A DNA stretch of 64,000 nt, from NCBI GenBank assembly GCA_021229015.1, contig CM037787.1:41038629-41102628 (forward strand), read 5' to 3'. A program made the position numbers and the translations under genes. Each line of letters opens with the position of its first letter. Positions within the stretch are counted from its first letter, which is position 1. The notes below the pieces were generated by a model. It saw only the letters and a program-made list of their open reading frames with translations, was not told where the DNA came from and searched no databases. This DNA comes from Solen grandis. Taxonomy: Eukaryota > Mollusca > Bivalvia > Adapedonta > Solenidae. Positions 53,707 through 64,000 of this stretch are shown in pieces.

Positions 53707-56700
53707 TCATTGTATGACCGCCTCCACATGCTTTCTCCGTCTGATCAACCATATATTTCCGACGGCCATTGCAAAACCTCCCAGAAACGTTCCAGCAGAG
53801 CCGGCGTAGAATGTCATGTCGTAAGATCCTAGGTTGTCCTTTATTAAACCTTGAAACAGAAAGTTTGTTTAATTTTTCGTGTATATAATCACACATAGGA
53901 AGTAAACAGTGTTTTAAATGCAAGTATACTGTCTACATACATAGGTAACTTGGAGATTGTGTATTCGTTTCCCAGCCGCAACATACTAAAACCGCTAAAA
54001 TGGTACTGGAATATGTCCCTTGTGCTTGGTGTTCTGCATATAACGGTAAATCCAGGACTTGACCCAGTGTCTTGGTAATGTGACCGGATGTGATATCATG
54101 CCACTTGTCTACAGCAGGATACCGCGGTGAGGCAGCACTATAGCTGTCTCATGTAAATAAAAGTCCCAAAGTGAAATGACTGAAATACTAAATCAAACCA
54201 AATTGTTATGGTTGCCAACATGCGTGCAGCATATCGATTGGCTAGTATATTGTTAAATTACTTATCAGTGCCGTTTGCGTGATTTTAAGAGATATGTATG
54301 TCTAAAGATATGTCTATTAATTATTAAATTAAATGCCGGACATTTATGAATTTTACAAAAACATAATACATGTATCATTATACAGTTACATAGGTGGGTT
54401 AAATTAAATATTGATTTACCTCCAACAGTTGGGCCAGCTAAAGAACTTAGTCCTTGGAATGACAAAAGCAATCCGAATGAGCTAGCTAACTTTTCAATTC
54501 CAAGAATATCAACACAAACTACTGACTTCTGGGACTTATAAGTACCACTAAGAACACCAAACATGGCGCTCAAGACGACAAAACCCCAGAAAGTTTTGGC
54601 AAATGGCATCAGGAGTATAATAAATCCGAATGCAAACATAACGCCATTATACACAAGCAGTCTGAAAGGCTTTATTCTCTTCAAGTCTAAAAGACTTGAC
54701 ATTCCAATACGAGAGATGGTGTCAAATACTCCCAGAACAGAAACAAGATAGGCGCATTCCAATTCGGGTATTCCACGTTCGTTTGCCAGCGCTGGTAGAA
54801 AAGTTATGGCCGTGTAAAAAGTAAGGGAATATAAAAATATTTGTAAACACAGGCATGTAAAGGCGAAGTTTTTGAATAGGGAAACTTCTATGAATTGACA
54901 TGTCCTTTTTGTATTCAGTTTAGATGTCCCTGATTTAGATAATGAACGTTTTTTTCCGAGAGTAGGACCTCGTTTAGAATGTTTTCTCGCATTTGCTGTT
55001 CCATTTGAGTAAGCATGGCCGTGTATAGTTAAGTCCTTGTTGTTTTTCTTCTGCAACCTAAAATAATATAAAATTAGACACTTTAAAGGCAGGCAGTCTG
55101 GCAAACACCGCGCACCTGTTACATCACGCTACGCTACATTATCGACAACTGTAAGGGGAGGTAACTACTACGGCGGAGTTTGAGTCTGAATATAAGAGTT
55201 ATCATTCTTTTTTTCTTCTTTTTTTTTGCCTCGATAAAAATTTTTATTATCGCCGGCCCATGGCGGCGATATTATACTTTCGAGCAAGAAAGCAACTTTT
55301 TACTCCCTCACCGCTTATGTAATAGAAAAACAGGTTCTTTCTCAATCGGTCGCAGAAAAAGAAACAGATCAGATTATGCCGGGAACAAGCTCTGGGGAAA
55401 ATGCAAATCGGAACGCCTCGGTGATAAATACTTAACCACTCTCGGACGTATCAAGTAAGCAGACATCGAGACTATTTTCGGTCACGTGATTTAGACATGG
55501 AGTCGAAATTTAAACACGCCACTTAAACATAAAAAAGAAAGTGTTTGCTTTGCAGTTCGACTGTAAAAAAGTTGTTTAAATGTGTCGGGAGTCGGATATT
55601 TTGTTTGTTACCCGAAATTGCGTTCGTAGCGTTCCAGAGAAACACTTTTCTCGTGTATTCTTATTCCCGCAAACAAATTGCTTTGGATTTGAGCATAATT
55701 ATCCTTCCACCAGATACATCCGAGGGATGATGAAGAATGATGGAACTACCCGAGAAGTTCCGATTGGGGAAACAGCTTTGAACGCTGGGAAATCTGGACT
55801 GGTTTATAGGCTACCGGAAGTACATATTGCTAGGACTGGTAGTCGCATAACTGGACAGATTCGATTGGAGTAAGCCCTTTTGTTCCTTGCATTCCCTATT
55901 CCACTTCTCAGTTTTGCGCAGCTTATAATTCTCATCGACAAGGAGTAGCTTCAAGTACATTCCTCAAGAAAACTAAGCATAAATTCTGTTTGAAACAAAA
56001 TTACAGCTAGGTGCATAAAAGGGAAATATCAAACTTATGTCGCTTATATTCATGCTATAAGTGATGAACACCTGACCAATATATGTACAGCAGTAAATTT
56101 AGCTTCCTATTTCACATGAATTCATTTTTAACATTAGCTTTGATAACAACCTCTCCTTCATCTTCAGGTACTTCGACATATAAGTTCCCTTTATGTCACA
56201 GTGAAACTTTCTGTTCACTTGGCTAATGGCGATTTTTAGAATTTTTTAAAATGCTAAAACTTGTTGAACAATCTCATATTGGTAATAGTAATGAAGAACC
56301 AATCATATTTGTACTCATTACATCCTATACTTAAATCAGTTAATGTAGTTTGTTTATCACTTATCATATCAGATTCAGTCATAGCTTCCTTTTGTGCCTA
56401 ATGTCCTCGTGATTGTGTACATGTCTTAAGATTGTGGGTTCGAGCCCCGCGAGGCGGAGTAGGGGTGGGGTTGAAGAGGAGAAACAAGGTACTGGTCTAA
56501 CCCATCGTCCATAGCCATAACCGTTGCGAGGGATTAGTATAAGTTGTAAGAACTTGTTTCCCAACTGACTTACGAAAAAATTTAAACTATGTGTTTAAGA
56601 TGTACTGTACAAACATTTTTAAAAAATATTACTTTTGAACGCGTTGAAGCTTTCTTTGAAGCTCTAAAGGTCTGAAGAAAGCGCCGCAGACAAAAAAGTT

Positions 56701-59393
56701 GCTGGTCAGTGCAGCCAATATCAGAAACGTCCACTGAAAACCATAAGCGTTAAACAACATTTCTATAAGTGGTGGGAACACGAAAGTGCCCACACCAACC
56801 CCCGAGGTTGACAGACCAACGGCTAGACCACGCCTCTTGTTGAAGTAGTATCCGACGATGATCAGGCTTGGTGCGTAGGTAAATGCTCTTCCAATTCCTG
56901 GAATGAATAAGCTCACTCTTAAAACGAGGCATGTCACTACCATGCATGGTTATACAAAGGATTGTTTTGCTGAAAGAGGTGCATCGAGTTTTTGTTGATG
57001 TTGTTGCTTTCTCTGTTTTCCTCCATATTTTTACGTGTTATGTTTATAACGGACGATATTACTTGGTGCTGTTATAATGAAAAGACATATATCATATCAT
57101 ATGTAAAGTGAAGATCCATTATAGCGCAGTTTCGGGTCCATCCTAGTCGCCGCGTTATATTTGACCGTGGTGTAAGAAGATTCAAGATTTGAGATCAACA
57201 GTAAGAACCGTGTTATACTGATATTTGCATTATATAACGGAATAAAAGTAACGATCTGTATTGTTAGGAAATGTTTGAATAATCAAAACAATAAAAAAGA
57301 ATATATATATTGATGAGCATGAAATATTCGAAAAAATATATATATAATATTAAAAAAATATGAATAAATCGTGTTTTCTCATATAAGATATATCTGGAGA
57401 TACCATTTTAAAAGTACAGTACAATGTTTTTTCTTACTCAAGGTATCTCACCTATCATTATATATACAGTATTTGATATAATCGATAAACGTTGTTCATT
57501 TCTTGGTGTTTTACGGAAAGAAATTCTAGTGAGTGGGATACTTTAAAACAACAAACCTCCCAGTATGCCGTAACTGAAGTACAGGAAACCAAGAGATTGT
57601 GAGAAGCCGGATATCAGGATACCGGAAGTGGACAATACAGCGCCTAGCATAACGACCTGCCTCTCATTGAACCTATTGCACAAGGCGCCAGCTAACGGAC
57701 CTATGGTAATGGAAATATGCATTTTTACGTTTGTTTTTAATTGAAGTATATGTGGGGTGTATATGTTACAACCAGTTAATGTTCAATTTTTGCTGCTGTG
57801 ATACCTTAATAACGATCAGTCTAACCCTTGTACGGCTTTAAAACCGCTCTGTGAACACGAGTAGGGTTCCACTGTAGTTTTATGTTCCATGGACAATTTT
57901 CAGTCATATTAAGACTCTGACTAAACTGGAGACAAGTATAGCGGCTGCATGCAATATCATACTGGCATTCCACACAGTCACATTATTCTGACACCGGATA
58001 ACCAGTCCTGGAACTATCCATATATGTGAGCGCCAATCAGGGAGCTACCAGCAAGTATCTTAATGACTTTGGGACGTCGCGATCTGGGGATCGTACCAAC
58101 GACCTCCCGTTCCCTGTGTGGAGCTGGGTTATACGTTCTACTTACCACAAAGAAGGCGCAGTGTTGCGAAAGTGGACACGACCCAGGTAGTGTCAGTGGC
58201 TGAACCTTTGAAATGTTTCAATAGCTGTAGATACAGAATTCCAGCCGAGCGATCAAATCCGCCTTAAAATATATTTGGAGACGCTTTATACTGATATGAT
58301 AATTATAATATTTTGCATTCACTTTTTGCTAGTTTTAGGGGATAATTTTATATGTGATTTTATGTGATACATTCAAAATATTCAAACACAAACAAACAAA
58401 AAATGAAGGGAAAACAATGTTGTAAGTATTTTTCCATTGCATGAATCGTGCTGTTTGAGATATTACCGTCGTTCTAACAGTATTTAAGTCATACAGCGAC
58501 GTCCAGCTAATTACAAATGGAAGAAGACCCCGAGTGCACGGTAATCCAGGAGGGACCACCGATCTTCTGCATTTCCTTTCATATATCGAAATGATACTCA
58601 TAGCAATGGCTCGAAATATTTCCGTGGTCGACGGGTTATACTGAAGAATCATTAATTTTCTTGGGAGACTAATTTTCGTCGATTTCTTGGACGGCTTTTC
58701 CCATGAATATCAATCAACACGAAAGCTGTTTATCTAATAGACCACATGGATCCATGGATACATGTTTTAACAAAATAGACATTATTACAGATTCCACGAA
58801 ATTTAATGTCAGCGAAAATTAATAATTTCTTATTAGTCGCTGACAACAATTACCCCGCACCGTTCTGGGTTTGTGTCCCGCTCTGATTATTCGAATTTTA
58901 TGTTTATACATTTTTATAAAGCATTCCATTTGGCCTTCTAGTTCTACTCGGCTGTCTCTTGCAATCAGAGTCTTCTACCTGAAGGCTATATGACAGAAAT
59001 ATGTGTCGCAGCGGCGGTTAATCCAGCACAACATCAATAAAAAAAACTTTGAGAAAACATTTAAAATCATTTCCGTGAGTCTCATTGAATGAGTACTGAC
59101 CTAAATAAAGAACAAAAATGATTATAAGATCAGACTATCCAGTTGGAATCAAATTGCAAATGATATGTAAAATGTTTTATCTATATACTTCAAAACATAC
59201 CAAGAAGAAAATGGGTCAAGAATGACCCTAGAACCACAAACCAGCCCCATCCACCGTCAGGGACCTTTTTTTCTTCATCGGATTCAACTGTGATATCTGT
59301 TCTATTGTTTGGTTCAGTTTCACGAACAGAATCTTCTTCAGCATTATCCCTAACCTCGTTGTCTCTGTCTTCTGCGTAGTTTGTTTGTGTCAT
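53707..59393 (-). CDS. Monocarboxylate transporter-like protein B (SLC16), complete, 499 aa
   Basis: Six coding exons: 59393-59201, 58262-58146, 57700-57557, 56897-56633, 55057-54420 and 53849-53707. Phases are consistent from ATG to TGA. It is a major facilitator with the exact signature PDGGWGWFVVLGSF before TM1, the YYFNKRRGLAVGLSTSGVGV motif (about 168-187) and Asp352 with Arg356 in TM8, equivalent to the MCT1 proton-coupling pair. Arg69 replaces the essential Lys38 of MCT1. The acidic N-terminus and basic mid-loop (about 240-290) are cytoplasmic. Exons 2 and 3 are 117 and 144 bp, exactly as in transporter A, so the two are tandem duplicates. B has one extra, phase-2 intron in the mid-loop. 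If intron 4 is retained, the frame stops one codon past the exon. It is a plasma-membrane solute carrier by family, with substrate unknown. Confidence 0.93.
53975..54200 (+). mobile_element. Diverged SINE, family 2
   Basis: It has GACCCAGTGTCTTGGTAATG, GTGATATCATGCCACTTGTC and AAGTGAAATGACTGAAATAC. It is in intron 5 of transporter B. Confidence 0.65.
55246..55269. repeat. Short hairpin, TATCGCCG arms
   Basis: TATCGCCG and CGGCGATA flank GCCCATGG in intron 4 of transporter B. It is similar in style to the heads of the palindrome families but has no recognisable element behind it. Confidence 0.5.
55580..55873 (+). other. Unidentified open frame in transporter B intron 4
   Basis: A 97-codon frame, starting MCRESDILFVTRNC, lies antisense inside the intron that transporter A lacks. 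It shows no recognised domain. It may be chance or a remnant of an inserted element. Confidence 0.15.
56400..56560 (+). mobile_element. SINE-like fragment
   Basis: A B-box-like GTGGGTTCGAGCCCCGCGAG is followed by a short body and GGATTAGTATAAGTTGTAAG. It is in intron 4 of transporter B. Confidence 0.45.
57930..58135 (-). mobile_element. SINE, family 2-like, reverse orientation
   Basis: The minus strand shows AACGGGAGGTCGTTGGTACG and GATCCCCAGATC near the head, and a CCAGGACTGGTTATCCGGTG body. It ends within about 15 bp of the donor side of transporter B exon 2. Confidence 0.6.
58478..58570 (-). mobile_element. SINE fragment, family 1
   Basis: The reverse complement contains CGGGGTCTTCTTCCATTTGT and AGCTGGACGTCGCTGTATGA, matching the 3' body of family 1. 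It is in intron 1 of transporter B. Confidence 0.65.
58855..59045 (+). mobile_element. Diverged SINE, family 1
   Basis: A B-box-like GGGTTTGTGTCCCG is followed by TTCTACTCGGCTGTCTCTTG and CGCAGCGGCGGTTAATCC with a CAACATCAATAAAA tail. It is in intron 1 of transporter B. Confidence 0.5.
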
Positions 59394-59394
59394 G

Positions 59395-60184
59395 GTGAAT
59401 GTTTAGTTGAATCTATTTGAAATTAAATTGTCATGAATTTAATATGATATTGATAGAGATTGCCATACACTACGCTAAATACTAAACTGTAGTGACGTTT
59501 CATGTTGTCGTTTGTTTGTTGTTGTTTTGTTATTGATTTGTTTTTGTTTTTGGTGGGGTTATTGTTGTTATTGTTTTATTTTTTATTGTCAGAACTGTCG
59601 AACGTTTTAAAAGGGCAACTTCAAAGCATGTAACAAGATGAAAGCTGAAACGCCGGGTACAGTTGTATATGTTATTGGTACGGAATTTTGTACACTTTCA
59701 ATTCTACATATGTCCTAAATATTATGTTCATTTTAAACACTTTTGAAAAATATCAAACAAACATTCATTAATTCATCATGAACAATTTAATTTGCTGAAC
59801 TAATGGAAAATCAATATTTTAGTTCTCTTTTTAATGACTTTGATAAGACCTAGGTTTGAATCTACGGGGCAGAACCTCTGACCACTTGATCACTGGAAAA
59901 CGCCCTCCCACCAAAAGCCTCCCTATTCTATTTTGCTGCACATTAGAAATTAATAAGAACTTGTTTTTTAACAATGACTGAAATATTATCATCTTAAATT
60001 TTCAGTTCACACACACACACACACACACACACAAAAGCGATGATTGTGCCTTTCTAACTAGGAATATAATATTATGGGGGTGGAAACATATTTTAGTGCA
60101 TGCAGGTATAAAATAAAAAGCACGCGTATCAACAAAGAATAAAAAGGTGACTAGAATACTCACAGAGGGAACTGCTGGTGTCTC
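59395..60184. other. Upstream region of transporter B
   Basis: It should contain the transporter B promoter. I see a TTGTTGTT low-complexity stretch (about 59508-59585) and a (CA)n run at about 60006-60033, but no clear TATA box. Confidence 0.4.
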
Positions 60185-61300
60185 CTACACAGCTTATGGT
60201 TAGTTACCGCACTGTCCGCACCTATCCAAGTTTGTGTGTCCTACACAGCTTATGGTTAGTTACTGCACTGTCCGCACCTATCCAAGTTTGTGTGTGTCCT
60301 ACACAGCTTATGGTTAGTTACTACACTGTCCACACTTATCCAAGTTTGTGTGTGTCCTACACAGCTTATGGTTAGTTACTACACTCTCCACACTTATCCA
60401 AGTTTGTGTGTTTCCTACACAGCTTATGGTTAGTTACTACACTCTCCACACTTATCCAAGTTGTGTGTGTCCTACACAGCTTATGGTTAGTTACTACACT
60501 GTCCGCACCTATCCTAGTTTGTGTGTGTCCTACACAGCTTATGGTTAGTTACTACACTGTCCACACCTTTCCAAGTTTGTGTGTGTCCTGCAAAGCTTAT
60601 GGTTAGTTACTAAACTGTCCACACTTATCCAAGTTTGTGTGTGTCCTACACAGCTTATGATTAGTTACGACACTGTCCACACCTTTCCAAGTTTGTGTGT
60701 GTTCTACACTGTCCACACCTATCCAAGTTGTGTGTGTCCTATAAAGTTTATGGTTAGTTACTACACTATCCACACCTATCCAAGTTGTGTGTGTCCTACA
60801 CAGCTTATGGTTAGTTACTACACTGTCCACACCTATCCAACATTGTGTGTGTCCTACACAGCTTATGGTTAGTTACTACACTGTCCACACCTATCCAAGA
60901 TTGTGTGTGTCCTACACAGCTTATGGTTAGTTACTACACTGTCCACACCTATCCAACTTTTGTGTGTGTCCTACATAGTGTATGTTAGTTACTACACTGC
61001 CCACACCTATCCAAGTTTTGTGTGTGTCCTACACAGCTTATGGTTAGTTACTGCACTGTCCGCACCTATCCAAGTTTTGTGTGTGTCCTACACAGCTTAT
61101 GGTTAGTTACTGCACTGTCCGCACCTATCCAAGTTTGTGTGTTATTACACAGCTTATGGTTAGTTACTGCACTGTCCGCACCTATCCAAGTTTTGTGTGT
61201 GTCCTACACCGCTTATGGTTAGTTACTGCACTGTCCGCACCTATCCAAGTTTGCGTGTGTCCTACACAGCTGATGGTTAGTTACTGCACCTATCCAATTT
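60185..61300. repeat. Minisatellite, ~58-bp unit, about 19 copies
   Basis: The unit TGTGTCCTACACAGCTTATG is followed by GTTAGTTACTACACTGTCCA and CACCTATCCAAGTTTG. ACTACACTGTCCACACC variants dominate the left and centre and ACTGCACTGTCCGCACC variants the two ends. Open frames across it on both strands are artefacts of the period. Confidence 0.9.
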
Positions 61301-61439
61301 TCTCGTAGTTATCGCATGTAGAATTATTCTAAAGGGAAAACAACAACACCGTGGCATACAAGAGGATTTTATATTGGATGAATAGAAAATAAATATACTC
61401 TTCCTGGTTGTATACCAATGGCTACAAATAATGTTTGAC

Positions 61440-61705
61440 TTAAGAAGTTTTCGGCGTACCAGTAGGTCGTTAGTTCAATCCTCGGCTACGACATGCCAAA
61501 GTAGTTAATTAAACGGTATGAGAATAAAATTCCCTAGATGTGCCTGGCACTCAACACATACGGGGCGGGCGGGGGGTGACCGGATGTGATGTGACCGGAT
61601 GTGATATCATGTATACGGCGTGTTATCGCAGCATATAGCCATATGGACGACGCTACATGAATGAAATGCTGTCGCAGTGACAGTTAACACCAACACAACA
61701 AGAAT
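61440..61705 (+). mobile_element. SINE, family 2
   Basis: GTACCAGTAGGTCGTTAGTT with TTCAATCCTCGGCTACG forms the head. The body has GACCGGATGTGATATCATG, and the tail has CAGTTAACACCAACACAAC. It carries a short internal duplication of GTGACCGGATGTGAT. Confidence 0.7.
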
Positions 61706-61727
61706 GGACTAGACTAGACTATTTGAG

Positions 61728-61930
61728 TTTTACCGTCGCTTCGACCGTACATTTGTATTTCAGTCATATAGCGACGCCCAGCTAATTACAGGTGGAGGAA
61801 GACCCGGAATGCACGGAGGCATCCGGGTAGAACCACCGACCTACAGCAAGCCAGCTGGAAGGCTTCCTCACATGAAAATCCGAATGACCCTGCCGGGATT
61901 CGAACCCACGCGGTGATGGGCTGAGTGAGT
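61728..61930 (-). mobile_element. SINE, family 1, reverse orientation
   Basis: The reverse complement contains the B-box GGGTTCGAATCCCGGCAGGG, GAGGAAGCCTTCCAGCTGGC and the GGGCGTCGCTATATGACTGA block. It sits about 25 bp from the family-2 copy, head outward. Confidence 0.8.
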
Positions 61931-62625
61931 GCCAACAGAATGGATTGGAGTACAATGTATAAGGATACGAAAGACCACCTCGTAAAAACAAGGAACATTC
62001 CCACAAGGAAACACAAAAGAGTTTTACCAATTAGGAAAGTGTCTGTACTTGAAAACTTGAATCTAGGGTGTATTCTGCAGAATGAAAGAAGCAGAAAACA
62101 TTAATAAAGGTGTATATGACTGTACAATGACATGTAAAGGAATGCAAGTATGCAATATGTATATTTCATTGACGTAACACAACTAATATGCAAGCGTCAT
62201 TCACCATAAGTTCAGTGCCCCGAAAAAGCGGTATTCTTCATTCTTAGGCTCTGGCACAATTGTACTTTGTTCTAGAGTAAGGCCGAACATCTGTCAATTT
62301 AAAGGTTGATTAGGCATTTTGACTTTGTTTTGAAAATGAATTCATCACAAACGTGGTATACACGTGCATTATTATTTCTGTACTCTGAAGACTTGTCACA
62401 GCAATCAGTATTTCCAGGTGACAATTAATTCATTCAAGTGTAAATAAAATCAAGCATAACAATCGTTTCCTTCAAATGAAAGACCCATAATGAACTCCAT
62501 ATATTAACGTCCATTTAGCACAGCAAAGCGCTTAAAATATTGACTATTTCTGCTAAATGTATTGCTTTTCATCAACATCACTTTATATTGCATACAAAAC
62601 GATATATAATATATTGGTAATATCA
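61931..62625. other. Intergenic, no feature recognised
   Basis: Unique AT-rich sequence. Confidence 0.5.
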
Positions 62626-62874
62626 TCAAGTCACGATCCGTGGCCGGTGTCCTTCATAGAGTTTTAGTCCACATAACGGGTAGAAATTAACACACCAAAG
62701 GGAGGTAACTAAGAACCTCCTTTTGAAGAGGAACCTGGCGATGTCTAGGTATTTGTCAATGTCTTGGGGAGTAGAATGTCGTTTTCCTGTCATCTCCTTC
62801 GACAAAATAAACAATGGAGTTAGGGTCCGATGTCTGCGCGTTCTTTGTGGATCCAGTTCTCTCAAACACTTCAT
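62626..62874 (-). CDS. Unidentified open frame, possibly an exon
   Basis: 82 codons on the minus strand, with a stretch (KEMTGKRHSTPQDIDKYLDI, then ARFLFKRRF) that reads like protein and has balanced codon use. No splice partner or family was recognised. It may be a single exon of an unrelated gene or chance. Confidence 0.2.
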   Translation of the reverse strand: MKCLRELDPQRTRRHRTLTPLFILSKEMTGKRHSTPQDIDKYLDIARFLFKRRFLVTSLWCVNFYPLCGLKLYEGHRPRIVT

Positions 62875-63598
62875 CTCTCACAACACTTTCTTGCTTCTAT
62901 AATTAAATATAGTTTGATGTCTACGCTAATTTAAAAGAAATAATTGTCTTCTGTCTGTGTATTTCTTTATTCTCTATTTTAAATCAACGAAATATTGTCA
63001 TGACAACGCTTACAATATTGTTTATCAAATTTTATAAAATTCACCGATATATATTGACTAAATAACATGACTTAAACAATAGTGTCACCGTCATTCCAAC
63101 AACCGAAGCCTCACTAGTATACAATAGGTGTATAAAGTTACTGTACGTAAGCCAAAGTAAACATTTCTCATATTCTTAGCCATTGAATATACAATGTTCG
63201 TGGTGCAAACACTTAAGTACTTACGTTACGTCAATAATCATTTGCGGACATGAAAGACTGGAAATAATAATAAGAAATACAAAAGTTTAATTATAGAAAG
63301 ACATTAAAAAAGTAATATTTAAACTAGATAATGTAGGGTCATTGACATGAAAAAAGAGCCATTGCAGGTATAGAGTTCTAATTTCAGTCGGGTTTCACAT
63401 AACGAACTCGATTCTGATGGGCCGGTGTCATCCACTGAACATCAAAGAGACCCTGCTGAAGCGAACATATTTTTATGCAATGAATCCATGTGCCTTCTGT
63501 ATGGAGTACACCCTAGCGTTATCAGATCTCTGCGTAAGGCGTAAAATAATAGTCTTGTTTCTGGTTACAGGCTGGAAAAAAATGGGTCGGTACGTCGG

Positions 63599-63600
<2 letters not shown>
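62875..63600. other. Intergenic, no feature recognised
   Basis: AT-rich sequence ending in a run of about 37 Ts at 63601-63637. Confidence 0.5.
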
Positions 63601-63641
<41 letters not shown>

Positions 63642-63724
63642 TTCGTATAATATGAAAATTAACATGCTAATGCCGTTTAATTTTTTAAGACAGACTTTAG
63701 CTTTAAGAAAAAAATCGTTCTAGT

Positions 63725-64000
63725 TAGGACTTTCTGCCTATTGGCAGAAAGTCCTATTGGGTTTGTACTGTTTTTAGGACTTTCTGCCCTTTCGGCAGAA
63801 AGTCCTATTGGGTTTGTTATGTTTTTTATTAGGGCTTTCTGCCTCAAGCAGAAAGACCTATTGGGTTTGATATGTTTTTTTCTTATTATTATTCTACTTT
63901 TTTCTTCCTTTTGAGGTTCAAATTAAAACAGGTTACCAATAAGGCAGCAGCATGAAATTTAAACAGCATGCACAGATACTTTGGCGCTTTTGATTGCAGC
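63725..64000 (+). mobile_element. Palindrome-headed element, family E6, triple head, cut by window end
   Basis: Three head copies at 63726, 63776 and 63831, each AGGACTTTCTGCC folding with GGCAGAAAGTCCT (the third copy diverged), are followed by TATTGGGTTTG and a T-rich spacer. The body starts at about 63900. It is directly preceded by TTCTAGTT, the terminus used by other families. The rest lies outside the window. Confidence 0.7.

Noticed and set aside
60178..61308. Overlapping open frames on both strands of the 58-bp array
   Set aside because: Frames stay open only because the unit lacks stops in some phases. The peptides are periodic and meaningless.
61782..62030. Two minus-strand open frames of 76-82 codons
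   Set aside because: They are translations of a family-1 SINE. Frames at 10508-10693 and 40427-40666 are the same artefact.

Overview
This 64 kb window is AT-rich eukaryotic DNA, almost certainly from a bivalve mollusc. It has long introns with GT/AG borders, several tRNA-headed SINE families, and interspersed repeats with palindromic heads and roughly 165-190 bp tandem cores of the kind known from bivalve pearl-like elements. It also has many minisatellites and two 100-N assembly gaps. Only about a tenth of the window is coding.

Layout. (1) 0.4-6.9 kb, plus strand: the last five exons of a beta-lactamase-like serine hydrolase gene, with transposable elements filling its introns. (2) 7.1-8.1 kb: a decayed minus-strand C2H2 zinc-finger relic. 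(3) 8.3-19.6 kb: a repeat-dominated stretch with nested elements, SINEs, one orphan minus-strand SLC22-type exon (12,991-13,176), a gap, and a miniature LTR element (18,162-18,481) whose LTRs carry a tRNA-like sequence. (4) 19,676-30,868: an 11 kb head-to-tail array of one non-autonomous element in five units, carrying about a dozen CTCF-like motifs and ten direct-repeat nuclear-receptor-like sites, all in one orientation. (5) 31.5-39.75 kb, plus strand: the last two exons of MORN5, separated by an 8 kb intron holding three minisatellites, a MITE with a perfect 31-nt hairpin and another element. (6) 41.1-47.1 kb and 53.7-59.4 kb, minus strand: two complete, tandemly duplicated monocarboxylate-transporter-like genes (SLC16 family) of 517 and 499 codons. 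Their first introns match in phase and their second and third coding exons match exactly in length. (7) 51.65-52.46 kb, plus strand: between the two transporters, a single-exon acidic protein of 268 aa with no recognised family. (8) 59.4-64 kb: a 58-bp-period minisatellite upstream of the second transporter, SINEs, and the start of another palindrome-headed element running off the window.

How the genes relate. The two SLC16-type transporters are clearly paralogs and probably move small carboxylates or related solutes with protons across a membrane. The other genes look functionally unrelated neighbours. The most notable non-genic signal is that at least five unrelated repeat families share one architecture: a head hairpin, an inverted repeat shared by both ends, a tandem or repeated core, a tail hairpin and a short T-rich terminus. 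This suggests a common mobilising machinery, possibly Helentron-like, with no encoded protein in this window. Exon borders were read by eye from splice signals and reading phase, and coordinates may be off by a base or two.
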